Below, piece after piece: positions 35,017-43,011 of a DNA stretch of 59,480 nucleotides (positions within the stretch are counted from its first letter, which is position 1; every line of letters starts with the position of its first letter). The position numbers and the translations under genes were made by a program. Origin of the DNA: Nocardiopsis prasina DSM 43845 (GTDB taxonomy: Bacteria > Actinomycetota > Actinomycetes > Streptosporangiales > Streptosporangiaceae); NCBI RefSeq assembly GCF_000341265.1, contig NZ_ANAE01000212.1, forward strand, positions 1-59,480, written 5' to 3'. The notes under the pieces were generated by a model that saw only the letters and a list, made by a program, of their open reading frames with translations, made no database searches and was not told the origin of the DNA.

Positions 35017-36015
35017 ATGAGCAGACCTACCGGCGCGACACCCTCGCTCCCCGTATCCCTGGCCGCGATGGCCGCGACCGTGGTGCTGTGGGCCGGGTTC
35101 GCCCTGAGCATCCGGGGGATCGGCGCCTCCGACCTCACCGCCCTGGACGCCGCCCTCCTCAGGTTCCTGACCCCGCTGGTGGTGCTGGCGCCGTGGATCC
35201 CCCGGGCCGTGCGGCGCGTGCGACACGAACGCCCCGGCGTCCTGGTGGCGCTGTGCGTCGGCGCCGGACTCCCGTACTTCCTCCTCGCCGCCTGGGGCGG
35301 CTCCCTGACCAGCGCGGCCCTCGTGGGGATCGTGATCCCCGGGACCGTCCCGCTGTTCGTCACCGCGCTCGCGTTCGCGCTCTGGCGCACCCGGGCCCGC
35401 CCCGCGCAACTGGGCGCCCTCGTGCTGATCGTCCTGGGCGCGGCGGTGCCCGTGGCGGCAGCGGTCGCCCCGGACCAGGCCACGGGGGTCGCGATCCTGC
35501 TCTGCGCGGGGCTGGTGTGGTCGGTGTACACCCTGGCGCTGCGGGAGACCACCCTCGATCCGGTCAGCGCCGCGATCGTCCTCTGCGCGCCCTCGGCCCT
35601 CCTGGCCGGGGTACCTGTTCTGCTGGGCCTGGTGCCCTCCGCGTTGCTCGGGGGCGCCGCACCCCGCGACGTCCTGGTCTACGCCGCCGTCCAGGGCATC
35701 GGCGTCGGCGTGCTCGCCGCCCTGTGCTACGCGACCGCTATCCGCGGCCTCGGAGGTCCGGCCGCCGCCACCCTCGGCGCGCTCAGCCCGGTCGTCACCC
35801 TGGTCGCGGCCGTCCCGCTGTTCGGCGAGCCCGTCACCCTCGCGACCACCGTCACCCTGCTGCTGGTCCTCACCGGTGTGGTCGCCTTCAACCTGTTCGG
35901 CGCGGGGCGCCCCACCGGGACGGTACCTCCCTCCCCGCTGTCCACCGCCCACCCGACTCCACCCTCCACGGTCGAGGCCGTGGACCGCCGTCCCGAACTG
36001 GAGACCTCGTGCTGA
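35017..36015 (+). CDS. EamA-family (DMT) transporter
   Basis: 332 residues with ten predicted helices in two EamA halves (VVLWAGFALSIRGIGASDL; LVWSVYTLALRETTLDP). These proteins usually export amino acids or small metabolites. The ATG follows TACCTT (35003-35008) by about 8 bp with no Shine-Dalgarno, so it is probably leaderless. Divergence from an Lrp regulator and overlap with an aminotransferase gene point to amino-acid efflux. Confidence 0.88.
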   Translation: MSRPTGATPSLPVSLAAMAATVVLWAGFALSIRGIGASDLTALDAALLRFLTPLVVLAPWIPRAVRRVRHERPGVLVALCVGAGLPYFLLAAWGGSLTSAALVGIVIPGTVPLFVTALAFALWRTRARPAQLGALVLIVLGAAVPVAAAVAPDQATGVAILLCAGLVWSVYTLALRETTLDPVSAAIVLCAPSALLAGVPVLLGLVPSALLGGAAPRDVLVYAAVQGIGVGVLAALCYATAIRGLGGPAAATLGALSPVVTLVAAVPLFGEPVTLATTVTLLLVLTGVVAFNLFGAGRPTGTVPPSPLSTAHPTPPSTVEAVDRRPELETSC

Positions 36016-37235
36016 TGCCGTCCACGTTCCCGCCGCGCACCGACCCCCTCTGGAGGCTCACCGCCGCCTGCGACGCCGACACGCGCCCCGACCGCCTCGA
36101 TCTCCTCGTCGGCGTCTACCGCGACGACACCGGGTCCTCCCCGGTCTTCGGAGCGGTGGCCGAGGCCGAACGGAGCCTCGCCGCACGCTCACCCTCCAAG
36201 GAGTACCTGGGCCCCGCTGGCAACCGCGACTTCACCAACGCGCTCACCCGCATGCTGTTCCCCTCCGAGGACATCCGCGCCCGTACCCTGGCGGTGCAGT
36301 CCGTGGCGGGCACCGGGGCGCTGCGGCTCCTGGCCGAACTCCTGGCCGCCACCGGCCCCGACCGCACCGTGCACCTGGGCACACCCGCCTACCTCAACCA
36401 CCGCACCATCCTCACCGCCGCGGGTCTGCGCGTACGCGAGTACCCGATGCTGCTCCCCGACGGCCGCCCGGACCCGAACGCCTCCCTCGCGGCCGTCGCC
36501 ACGGCGGCACCAGGCGACGCACTGCTGATCCAGGGGTGCTGCCACAACCCCACCGGTGCCGCGATGCCCACCCAGCGCTGGGAGGAGCTCGCCCACGCGA
36601 TGGCCGAGCGCGGGGTGGTGCCCTTCGTCGACCACGCCTACTTCGGTCTGGGCGACGGTCTCGACGCCGACCTGGAGGGCGTGCGCCGCATGCTCGACAT
36701 CCTGCCCGAAGCGGTGGTCGCGGTCAGTGCCTCCAAGGCCTGGGGCCTGTACAACGAACGCACCGGATGCGCGATCGTGGTCTCCGACGACCCCGCTCGC
36801 CGCGCCCTCGCCCACAGCGTCCTGGAGACCACGGCCCGCGCCGGGTACTCGCAGCCACCCGACCACGGGGCGCGGATCGTCCACGAGATCCTCACCCGGC
36901 CCGAACTGCGCACCCGCTGGTCGGCGGAGCTCGACTCCATGCGCCTGCGCCTGGGGCACCTGCGCGAGGGGCTCACCGACGCCCTGGTGCGACGGACCGC
37001 CTCCGCGGAGTTCGAACCGTTGCGGGAACAGCGCGGCATGTTCCTGCGTCTGCCCCTCAGCGAGGACCAGATGGGACGGCTGCGCGACGAACACGGGATC
37101 CACGGGCTCCCCTCAGGGCGGATCAACCTCGCCGGCGTGCCCACCCTCCTCGTCGACCGCGTCGCCGACGCCATCACCCGGGTCCACGGCGGGCCCGAGG
37201 CGGCCCGGCCGGTCCTCACGGGCGCCCGGGGGTGA
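36015..37235 (+). CDS. Class I aminotransferase (aspartate/aromatic type)
   Basis: 406 residues, PLP-dependent fold type I. The start VGVYRDDTGSSPVFGAVAEA is typical of AspC/TyrB. CCHNPTGAAM carries the conserved Asn, PFVDHAYFGLGDG the Asp/Tyr pair and VAVSASKAWGLYNERTG the PLP Lys with the following Arg. It transfers an amino group between an amino acid and 2-oxoglutarate. The ATG overlaps the EamA stop (TGATG); GTG 36009 is an alternative start. It is translationally coupled to the exporter. Confidence 0.9.
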   Translation: MPSTFPPRTDPLWRLTAACDADTRPDRLDLLVGVYRDDTGSSPVFGAVAEAERSLAARSPSKEYLGPAGNRDFTNALTRMLFPSEDIRARTLAVQSVAGTGALRLLAELLAATGPDRTVHLGTPAYLNHRTILTAAGLRVREYPMLLPDGRPDPNASLAAVATAAPGDALLIQGCCHNPTGAAMPTQRWEELAHAMAERGVVPFVDHAYFGLGDGLDADLEGVRRMLDILPEAVVAVSASKAWGLYNERTGCAIVVSDDPARRALAHSVLETTARAGYSQPPDHGARIVHEILTRPELRTRWSAELDSMRLRLGHLREGLTDALVRRTASAEFEPLREQRGMFLRLPLSEDQMGRLRDEHGIHGLPSGRINLAGVPTLLVDRVADAITRVHGGPEAARPVLTGARG

Positions 37236-37283
37236 GTCCGGAGGGGCGTGCTGGCTCCGGCCGTCGGCCCCACCGGACCGGGG

Positions 37284-38561
37284 TCAGGCCGTGGCCCCGG
37301 GCTCCTCTGCGCGCTCGCCGTCCGCCCGCCCGGACTCCGCGCCCTCCTCGGAGGACCCGGACGAGGAGGACGCCCGGTTGCGCAGGAGCGCCGCGAGGAC
37401 CGCCGCGACCGGGGTGGCGAGGAACAGGCCCGCCACCCCGCCGAGGATCCCGCCGACCGTCACCACGACCAGGACCACGGCGGACGGCAGCTCCAGGGCG
37501 CGGCCGTAGATGCGCGGAGCGAACACGTTGCTCTCCAACTGCTGCACCAGCAGCACCGCCCCGAGCACGATCAGTGCCACCACCCAGTTCTCGGTCACCA
37601 GAGCCACCAGGACGGCCAGCAACCCGCTCAGGAAGGCACCGATGATCGGCAGGAACGCGCCCACGAAGGTGAGCACGATCAGCGGGATGGCCAGGCTCGT
37701 GTCGATCAGCAGGATCAGCGCGATACCGATGCCGATCGCGTCGATCACCCCCACGAGCGCCACCCCGCGCACGTAGTTGCCCATCACCTCGTAGGAGACC
37801 CCCGCCGAGTGGCGCAGCACCGGGCGGGACCGGACCGGCAGCAGACTGGCGATCCAGTCCATGAGCTTGTCGCCCGAGTGCACGAAGTAGATGGTCAGGA
37901 CGATGATCAGCACGATCCCCAGCACGACGCGGGTCACCGCGGTGGTCGCCGTCCACGCCCCGCTCAGGACCTGGTTGCTGTTCTCGGTGATCAGGGACTG
38001 CACCTGCTCCCAGGCGCTGTCGATCGCCTCGGTGAGCAGCGCCGGGTCCAGGCCGAAGGGCAGAGCCATGGTCTGGAGCTGGGACACGGCACTGTTGACG
38101 CTGGCCACGAGGTCGTCGAAGCTCGCGATCGCCGGGGTCACGATGAGGGTGACCACGCCGCTGTAGATCGCCAACGCGATCAGCATGGTGATCGTCGTGG
38201 ACGACCCCCGGCCGAACCCGCGGCGTCTGATCAGGTTGGGGCGGCGCAGCCAGTTGGCCAGGGGCATCAGGAGGGCGGTGAGGAACACCGCGATGATGAG
38301 GGGGAGCGTGACCACGGACAGCCTGGTGAGCGCGTAGACCAGAAGCCCCGCGACCACACCGACGACCAGGATGCGCCAGGCGGCGTCGGCGGCCACACGG
38401 AGCAGGTCACCGGCGCGCGCGCCGTCGTCCGGGTCCGGTGTTCCGGGGCCCGACCGCTCGGCCTCGGACCGCTCACGTGCCCGCTCCCGCTCGACACGGG
38501 CCCTGCGGGTGGCGTTCCACTTGTTCACGAGGGCCCCGACGCCCGGCCACTGGGCTTGCAC
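37284..38561 (-). CDS. AI-2E family transporter (PerM/YdiK-like)
   Basis: 425 residues. A charged cytoplasmic head (about 60) is followed by about eight helices, with the family stretch LTFVGAFLPIIGAFLSGLLA and NVFAPRIYGRALELPSAVVL. The tail is acidic and Ser-rich. Members export small molecules or act as ion antiporters; the autoinducer-2 name is historical. GTG 38561 has GGAG 6 bp upstream. Confidence 0.9.
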   Translation of the reverse strand: MQAQWPGVGALVNKWNATRRARVERERARERSEAERSGPGTPDPDDGARAGDLLRVAADAAWRILVVGVVAGLLVYALTRLSVVTLPLIIAVFLTALLMPLANWLRRPNLIRRRGFGRGSSTTITMLIALAIYSGVVTLIVTPAIASFDDLVASVNSAVSQLQTMALPFGLDPALLTEAIDSAWEQVQSLITENSNQVLSGAWTATTAVTRVVLGIVLIIVLTIYFVHSGDKLMDWIASLLPVRSRPVLRHSAGVSYEVMGNYVRGVALVGVIDAIGIGIALILLIDTSLAIPLIVLTFVGAFLPIIGAFLSGLLAVLVALVTENWVVALIVLGAVLLVQQLESNVFAPRIYGRALELPSAVVLVVVTVGGILGGVAGLFLATPVAAVLAALLRNRASSSSGSSEEGAESGRADGERAEEPGATA

Positions 38562-38866
38562 ATGCGCTCCGTTCTCCGATCGGCGCGGACACCGTCGTCA
38601 CGCGCCACGAACCGCGTCGACCAGCACTCCAGAACCTTCGGTGAGTGAACAGCGACACGGGGTGACAACGAGTCTGGCGTCCGCGCGCGGCACGCGGCGG
38701 GAGGCGCGCACCGCGTCACCGGATGGGCGTGTCGCCCGGAGTGCCCCACTCACCCGCCGCTGTCGGTACCCCCGAACGCGGTGCCGGTCCGCGAGCGGGC
38801 CAGGGCCCAACACCCGAGCCACCGTTCACCCCGGCTCGGAAACGCCGGTCCGGGCGGGACAGGGGA
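38562..38866. other. 305-bp intergenic region
   Basis: Nothing coding was seen. It separates the AI-2E family gene from the small membrane protein gene upstream of it on the same strand reading direction. No clear terminator or promoter was found. Confidence 0.4.
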
Positions 38867-39076
38867 TCACTCGGAGGGTTCGGGCAGGTCCGGGCACTCG
38901 ATGGTCGGGTTGACGCCGACGTAGTTCAGCGGACCGACGAAGATCGTGACCACGACGCTGCCGACGGAGGAACAGGACGCCTCCGAGGCACTGAAGTCAC
39001 CGCGCTGGACCGCTGCCGCCGCACCGATGGCGAGCCAGACGAGGACGAGTACCGAGAGGGTGGCGCTGGTGCGCAT
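38867..39076 (-). CDS. Small conserved actinobacterial membrane protein
   Basis: 69 residues: one N-terminal transmembrane or signal-anchor helix (ATLSVLVLVWLAIGAAAAVQ), then a short outward part with two Cys and the ending PTIECPDLPEPSE. I recall very similar short proteins in many Streptomyces genomes, all without a known function. The ATG has AGGAGG 6 bp upstream, which supports it as a real gene despite its size. Confidence 0.8.
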   Translation of the reverse strand: MRTSATLSVLVLVWLAIGAAAAVQRGDFSASEASCSSVGSVVVTIFVGPLNYVGVNPTIECPDLPEPSE

Positions 39077-39225
39077 TGCTGCCTCCTGGGGGACGGGGCC
39101 GGTGACTCTCCGACTGACCTACCCCGGGAGGGCCCCCGCCTACCGGACCCGGGGCCCGAACCGGGCGCGCCGCCAGCGCGAAAAGCCGTGGCGGCCCGGC
39201 CTCGCCGTCCGTAGGGTGCCATCCC

Positions 39226-39705
39226 ATGAACGACACTCCCGTTGCCCCCGCCACCACCCCGCGACTGGTGGAGATCACCGACGACAACTTCCAGGACGCC
39301 CACCGGATCAGGGTCCGCGAGGACCAGGACCAGTACGTCGCCCCCGTGGTGTACTCCCTGGCACAGGCCTACACGAACCGCGACACCGCATGGCCCCGCC
39401 TGCTCATGGACGGCGACGAGGCGGTCGGCTTCATCATGGTGAGGTTCGCCCCCGACGACGAGGACCCCGACTTCCGCGCCGAGATCTGGCGGCTCAACAT
39501 CGCGGAGAAGCATCAGGGGCGGGGGTACGGCCGCCACGCGGTGGAGGGCGCGCTCGCCGAGGCCCGGCGCCGCGGCTTCTCCCGGGTCACCGTCACCTGG
39601 GTTCCGGGCGAGGGCAGCCCCGAGGGCTTCTACCTCGGCCTGGGCTTCCGAAAGACCGGCCGCGTGGAGGACGGGGAGATCGTCGGCGCCATCGACCTCG
39701 ACTGA
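39226..39705 (+). CDS. GNAT-family N-acetyltransferase
   Basis: 159 residues. The acetyl-CoA motif reads EKHQGRGYGRHAVEGALAEA (about 88-107), followed by a beta bulge and FYLGLGFRKTGRVEDGEIV. It is similar to spermidine/spermine acetyltransferase-like (BltD/PaiA) GNATs, but the substrate is not determined. No Shine-Dalgarno; TAGGGT (39212-39217) is 8 bp from the ATG, so it may be leaderless. Confidence 0.9.
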   Translation: MNDTPVAPATTPRLVEITDDNFQDAHRIRVREDQDQYVAPVVYSLAQAYTNRDTAWPRLLMDGDEAVGFIMVRFAPDDEDPDFRAEIWRLNIAEKHQGRGYGRHAVEGALAEARRRGFSRVTVTWVPGEGSPEGFYLGLGFRKTGRVEDGEIVGAIDLD

Positions 39706-39948
39706 ACCCCGGCGCGGATTCCCGGAACGAGTGGGATTGCCGCGAGGAAACCAGAACCGAACACGGGCACCGGCGCATCGAACGGTGCGTGGCCCAGACG
39801 GCGCCCCGAAGCGTTGACGTCGTACCCGCTGTCTGGTTTCGTACAGAAGCCCGAATCCCTCGGGCCCCTACACCAGCGACCCCCGATCCCACCTCCCCCG
39901 CCGCCGGAGGCCGGACACGTCCGCGGTAGCCGAAGGAGTACGTGGATA

Positions 39949-42120
39949 GTGAGCCGTAAGACGGCGCCCACCGACGCCACCCCCCACGAGCGGGGCCGAT
40001 CCCGGCGCCTGCTCGGCACCCTCGCCCAACGCACCCGCGCCGGATCCTCCGGGCTGGTGCTCAGCCTCATGGCCACGGCCCTGGTCAGCACGGCGTTCGG
40101 CGTCGGTGCCCTGGGCCGGTCCGACGACATGTCCGACGGCGCCGCCTGGCTCTGGAGCGCGGTCACCAAGGAAGCGGTCCGTGTCAACGGCAACAACGCC
40201 GAGATCGACCTCGTGGCCTCCCTGCCCGAGGCCGGTGAGGGGCCCGTCGAGGTCGAGCAGAACGACGACTACCTCCTCCTCACCGACCCCCAGACGGGCA
40301 AGGTCACCTCGGTCGACCTCAACAACCTCGGCTTCTCCGGCAGGCTCGAACTGGGCTCCGGCGACCACGGGGTGGTGCTCGGACGGGAGAGCGCCGTGGT
40401 CATCGACCGCGCGGGCGGCCAGATCAGGGCCGTCAACCCCGCCACCCTCCAGGCCACCGGAGCCTCGCTCACCCTGGAGGGCCCCCTGGTCGGCGGCGCC
40501 TTCGACGACGCCGACACCCTGTGGGTGGGCGCGCCCACCCAGGGCCACGCCGTCGGGATCAAGGTGTCCGAGGGCGAGGCGGCCGTCACCCAGACCGTCG
40601 CGGTGGCCTCACCGGGTTCCGACATCGGAGTCACCGTCTTCGACGACGGCGCGCTCGCCGTCGACCGCGGCGGAGAGGACGTGGTGGCCATGCGCGAGGG
40701 GGACGACCCGGTGATGGTCACCATGCCCGCGCCGATGGCGGGCTCGGCCATGCCCGCCCGCACGCGCGGCGAGATGGCCGCCGTCACCAGGACCAAGGAC
40801 GACGAGATCGTCACCCTGATGCACCCCTACGGTGCGGCCGAGACCACCCGGTTCCCGGTGGGCAGGCCCGGCGGCGGACTGGCCGTCCCGTTCTCCGGGC
40901 GCGTCTACGTGCCCTTCGAGGACGAGGGGGTCGTCCGCTCCTACGCTCCCAACGGGCGAGAACTGGACACCGTCACCCTGCCCGGGGCCGAGGGGGCGCT
41001 CGAACTCCAGGTGCGTGAGGGGAGCCTGTTCGTCAACTCCCCGGAGACCGGTGTGGCCGCGGTGGTGGACGACACCGGTCAGGCCACCCTGGTGGACACC
41101 GACGAACCGCCGCCCGGGCCCGGTGAGATCCGCGGGGACACCCCCGCACCCGACCCGGTGGCGCCCGCACCGCCCAACGGACCCGCGACGGAGGCGGGAA
41201 CCGGCGGCCCGGGGGAGGGGACGGACGGCGGTTCGGCCGGCGGAGGGACCGGAGCGCCGACGCCTCAGAGCGAAGGCGAGCCCGAACGATCCACAGGCCC
41301 ACCCGGTGCGCCCACCCCCGTCACGGCCGAGGCCGGAGACGGCAGTGTCGAACTGAGCTGGCCCGAGGCCTACTCACCCGACGCCTCCGTGGAGTCCTAC
41401 GACATCACCTGGGAGGGTGGCCAGACCACCGTCGAGGGTTCGGAGCTGCACACCCTCATCACGGGCCTGGACAACGGCACGGCCTACCGGTTCCGGGTGA
41501 AGGCCACCAACGCGCACGGCACCGGGCCCGCCGCCCAGTCGCCGCAGGTCACCCCCAGCCAGGAGGCCCCGGGCTCGCCCGGCGGCGTCTCGGTGGAGGT
41601 GAGCGGCAACGAGACCGCGACCGTGTCCTGGACCGGCGCCGACAACGCCGTGGACTACCTGGTGTCCGCGGCCGCCGAGGGCGGGGCCTCCGCTCCCAGC
41701 AACCGCACCACCGGGGAGACGTCGCTGGAGGTGACCGGCCTGGAGCCGGGCGCCACCTACACGTTCACGGTCACCTCACGGGGCGAGGGCGGGGTCACCG
41801 GCGAGTCCGCCAGCAGTTCCCCGGTGACCATGCCGGAGATCCAGGTGGGTACCCCGGGCGGGGTGGCGCACAGCGTGTCGGGCAGCACGGTGACCGTCAC
41901 CTGGACGGCTGCGGACAATGCCGAGGGATACCGGATCACGCCGCACGGCGACGGTGTGGAGATCGGTTCCGAGACGACGGTGGATGGCGGGGCCACCTCC
42001 CACGCCTTCACCCGGGGCGACCAACGGTGTTTCTCCTTCACGGTCACCGCCGTGGGGTCGGGGACCACCGAGGGCGGCTCCGCCCGGAGCACCCCGGCGT
42101 GCCTTGCCCCGTTCCAGTGA
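39949..42120 (+). CDS. Secreted/membrane-anchored protein with three fibronectin III domains
   Basis: 723 residues from GTG 39949 (GAAGGAG upstream). A basic tail and one membrane helix (SSGLVLSLMATALVSTAFGV, about 33-53) precede an extracellular repeat-rich region (about 60-400) with short beta-propeller-like strands (VTSVDLNNLGFSGRLELGSG). A Pro/Gly linker follows, then FN3 domains at about 455-543, 545-632 and 634-723 (YDITWEGGQTTVEG; ATVSWTGADNAVDYLVSA; VTVTWTAADNAEGYRITPHG). It sits at the edge of the type VII secretion region; the pseudokinase gene at 54735 ends in a similar FN3 domain, so a shared envelope role is plausible. Confidence 0.82.
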   Translation: MSRKTAPTDATPHERGRSRRLLGTLAQRTRAGSSGLVLSLMATALVSTAFGVGALGRSDDMSDGAAWLWSAVTKEAVRVNGNNAEIDLVASLPEAGEGPVEVEQNDDYLLLTDPQTGKVTSVDLNNLGFSGRLELGSGDHGVVLGRESAVVIDRAGGQIRAVNPATLQATGASLTLEGPLVGGAFDDADTLWVGAPTQGHAVGIKVSEGEAAVTQTVAVASPGSDIGVTVFDDGALAVDRGGEDVVAMREGDDPVMVTMPAPMAGSAMPARTRGEMAAVTRTKDDEIVTLMHPYGAAETTRFPVGRPGGGLAVPFSGRVYVPFEDEGVVRSYAPNGRELDTVTLPGAEGALELQVREGSLFVNSPETGVAAVVDDTGQATLVDTDEPPPGPGEIRGDTPAPDPVAPAPPNGPATEAGTGGPGEGTDGGSAGGGTGAPTPQSEGEPERSTGPPGAPTPVTAEAGDGSVELSWPEAYSPDASVESYDITWEGGQTTVEGSELHTLITGLDNGTAYRFRVKATNAHGTGPAAQSPQVTPSQEAPGSPGGVSVEVSGNETATVSWTGADNAVDYLVSAAAEGGASAPSNRTTGETSLEVTGLEPGATYTFTVTSRGEGGVTGESASSSPVTMPEIQVGTPGGVAHSVSGSTVTVTWTAADNAEGYRITPHGDGVEIGSETTVDGGATSHAFTRGDQRCFSFTVTAVGSGTTEGGSARSTPACLAPFQ

Positions 42121-42158
42121 CCGACGACCTTGACCAGGCCCGGAAGGGAAGCGAGCCG

Positions 42159-42617
42159 ATGACCGTTCTGAGAGGACCGCGCCGCTGGGCGGTCTGGTCC
42201 GCTGCCTGCGCGCTGGGAGTGACCGGCCTGCTCGTCAGCGGGGCGACCGCCGCGCAGGGACAGAGCCCGGAGGACGTGTGCACCAACGCCCACCCCAACG
42301 TGGGGGAGGCACCCCGCTACACGCAGAACGTGGAGGGCGACTGGCCGATGTCGATCCCGGGAGACCCCGGTGGGCAGGTGCACCTCTACTACGAGAGCAC
42401 GTTCGGGTACAACTGCGCGGTTGTCACTTCCAACGGTGGCGACACCTACCTGGACGTCGGCATCCGAACGGAGGGCGGAACTCCACAGACCGCGGTCGAG
42501 CCGTCCGGTAGGTCGACCGATCCGGTCCTGATCCCGGCCGAGGGCGTCTGCGTCCAGGTCACCGCTGCGGCCGGGGAACGCTCGGTGATTTCGGGCTATT
42601 CGAACTGCGGGTCCTGA
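42159..42617 (+). CDS. Secreted protein resembling spore-associated protein A
   Basis: 152 residues. The signal peptide (WAVWSAACALGVTGLLVSGA, cleavage near ATAAQG) is followed by a small domain with four Cys. GGQVHLYYESTFGYNCAVV and the final VCVQVTAAAG resemble the SapA-type secreted proteins found on aerial hyphae. Similarity is judged by eye and is moderate. GGAAGGG lies upstream of ATG 42159. A hairpin and repeats follow. Confidence 0.6.
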   Translation: MTVLRGPRRWAVWSAACALGVTGLLVSGATAAQGQSPEDVCTNAHPNVGEAPRYTQNVEGDWPMSIPGDPGGQVHLYYESTFGYNCAVVTSNGGDTYLDVGIRTEGGTPQTAVEPSGRSTDPVLIPAEGVCVQVTAAAGERSVISGYSNCGS

Positions 42618-42695
42618 CCCGCGCGAGTGCGCGGCCGGGCGTCTGCTGTACCGGGGAAACGCTCCCGGTCCCGCGGGTGCCCCGGAGGTCTGAAA

Positions 42696-42745
42696 CGGTA
42701 CTCGCACGGCCTGGTCGTGGAGCGCGCGTGAGGTTTCGGTGAGTG
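42696..42745 (+). repeat. 50-bp direct repeat, copy A
   Basis: This matches copy B (42830-42879) without gaps at about 42 of 50 positions. The shared cores are CGCACGGCCTGGT and AGGTTTCGGTGAGTG. It lies in the space between the convergent SapA-like and eccC genes. Confidence 0.75.
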
Positions 42746-42797
42746 AAGGCCCGGCCACCGCACACGGCTCAGCCGTCGCGGCGCTTCCAGCGCCCCG

Positions 42798-42822
42798 GGG
42801 GTCCGCCTTCACGGCGGGCCCC
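42798..42822 (+). terminator. Hairpin, plus-oriented copy of a paired element
   Basis: GGGGTCCGCC (42798-42807) and GGCGGGCCCC (42813-42822) form a 10-bp stem with one G-U pair and a 5-nt loop. The orientation suits termination of the SapA-like transcript. Confidence 0.6.
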
Positions 42823-42829
42823 GTCCACC

Positions 42830-42879
42830 CGGTAGCCGCACGGCCTGGTTGCCGAGTGCGTGAGAGGTTTCGGTGAGTG
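42830..42879 (+). repeat. 50-bp direct repeat, copy B
   Basis: Second copy of the element at 42696-42745, 134 bp downstream, immediately after the plus-oriented hairpin. The function is unknown; it could be a dispersed REP-like element. Confidence 0.75.
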
Positions 42880-42968
42880 GAGCCCCGATCCTTCCGGGGG
42901 CGGCTCAGCTGCTCGGCGCCTGGATCCCTCCGGGCACGGACTTTCGCGGGTGCCGTCCATCTGATCCG

Positions 42969-42993
42969 CGGGGCCCGCCGCTTCGGCGGACCC
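42969..42993 (-). terminator. Hairpin terminator of eccC, minus-oriented copy
   Basis: Read on the minus strand this is GGGGTCCGCCG, AAG loop, CGGCGGGCCCC: the same stem as 42798-42822, inverted. It starts about 19 bp after the eccC stop. Confidence 0.65.
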
Positions 42994-43011
42994 CCTTCGC
43001 GTGCCGGAACC

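Noticed and set aside
32743-35952. 1069-codon minus-strand open frame
   Set aside because: Antisense to the MFS exporter and EamA genes; low-complexity Gly/Gln/Arg composition typical of high-GC shadow frames.
39814-39847. Promoter TTGACG ... TACAGA before the FN3 gene
   Set aside because: The spacer is 22 bp and the -10 is weak.
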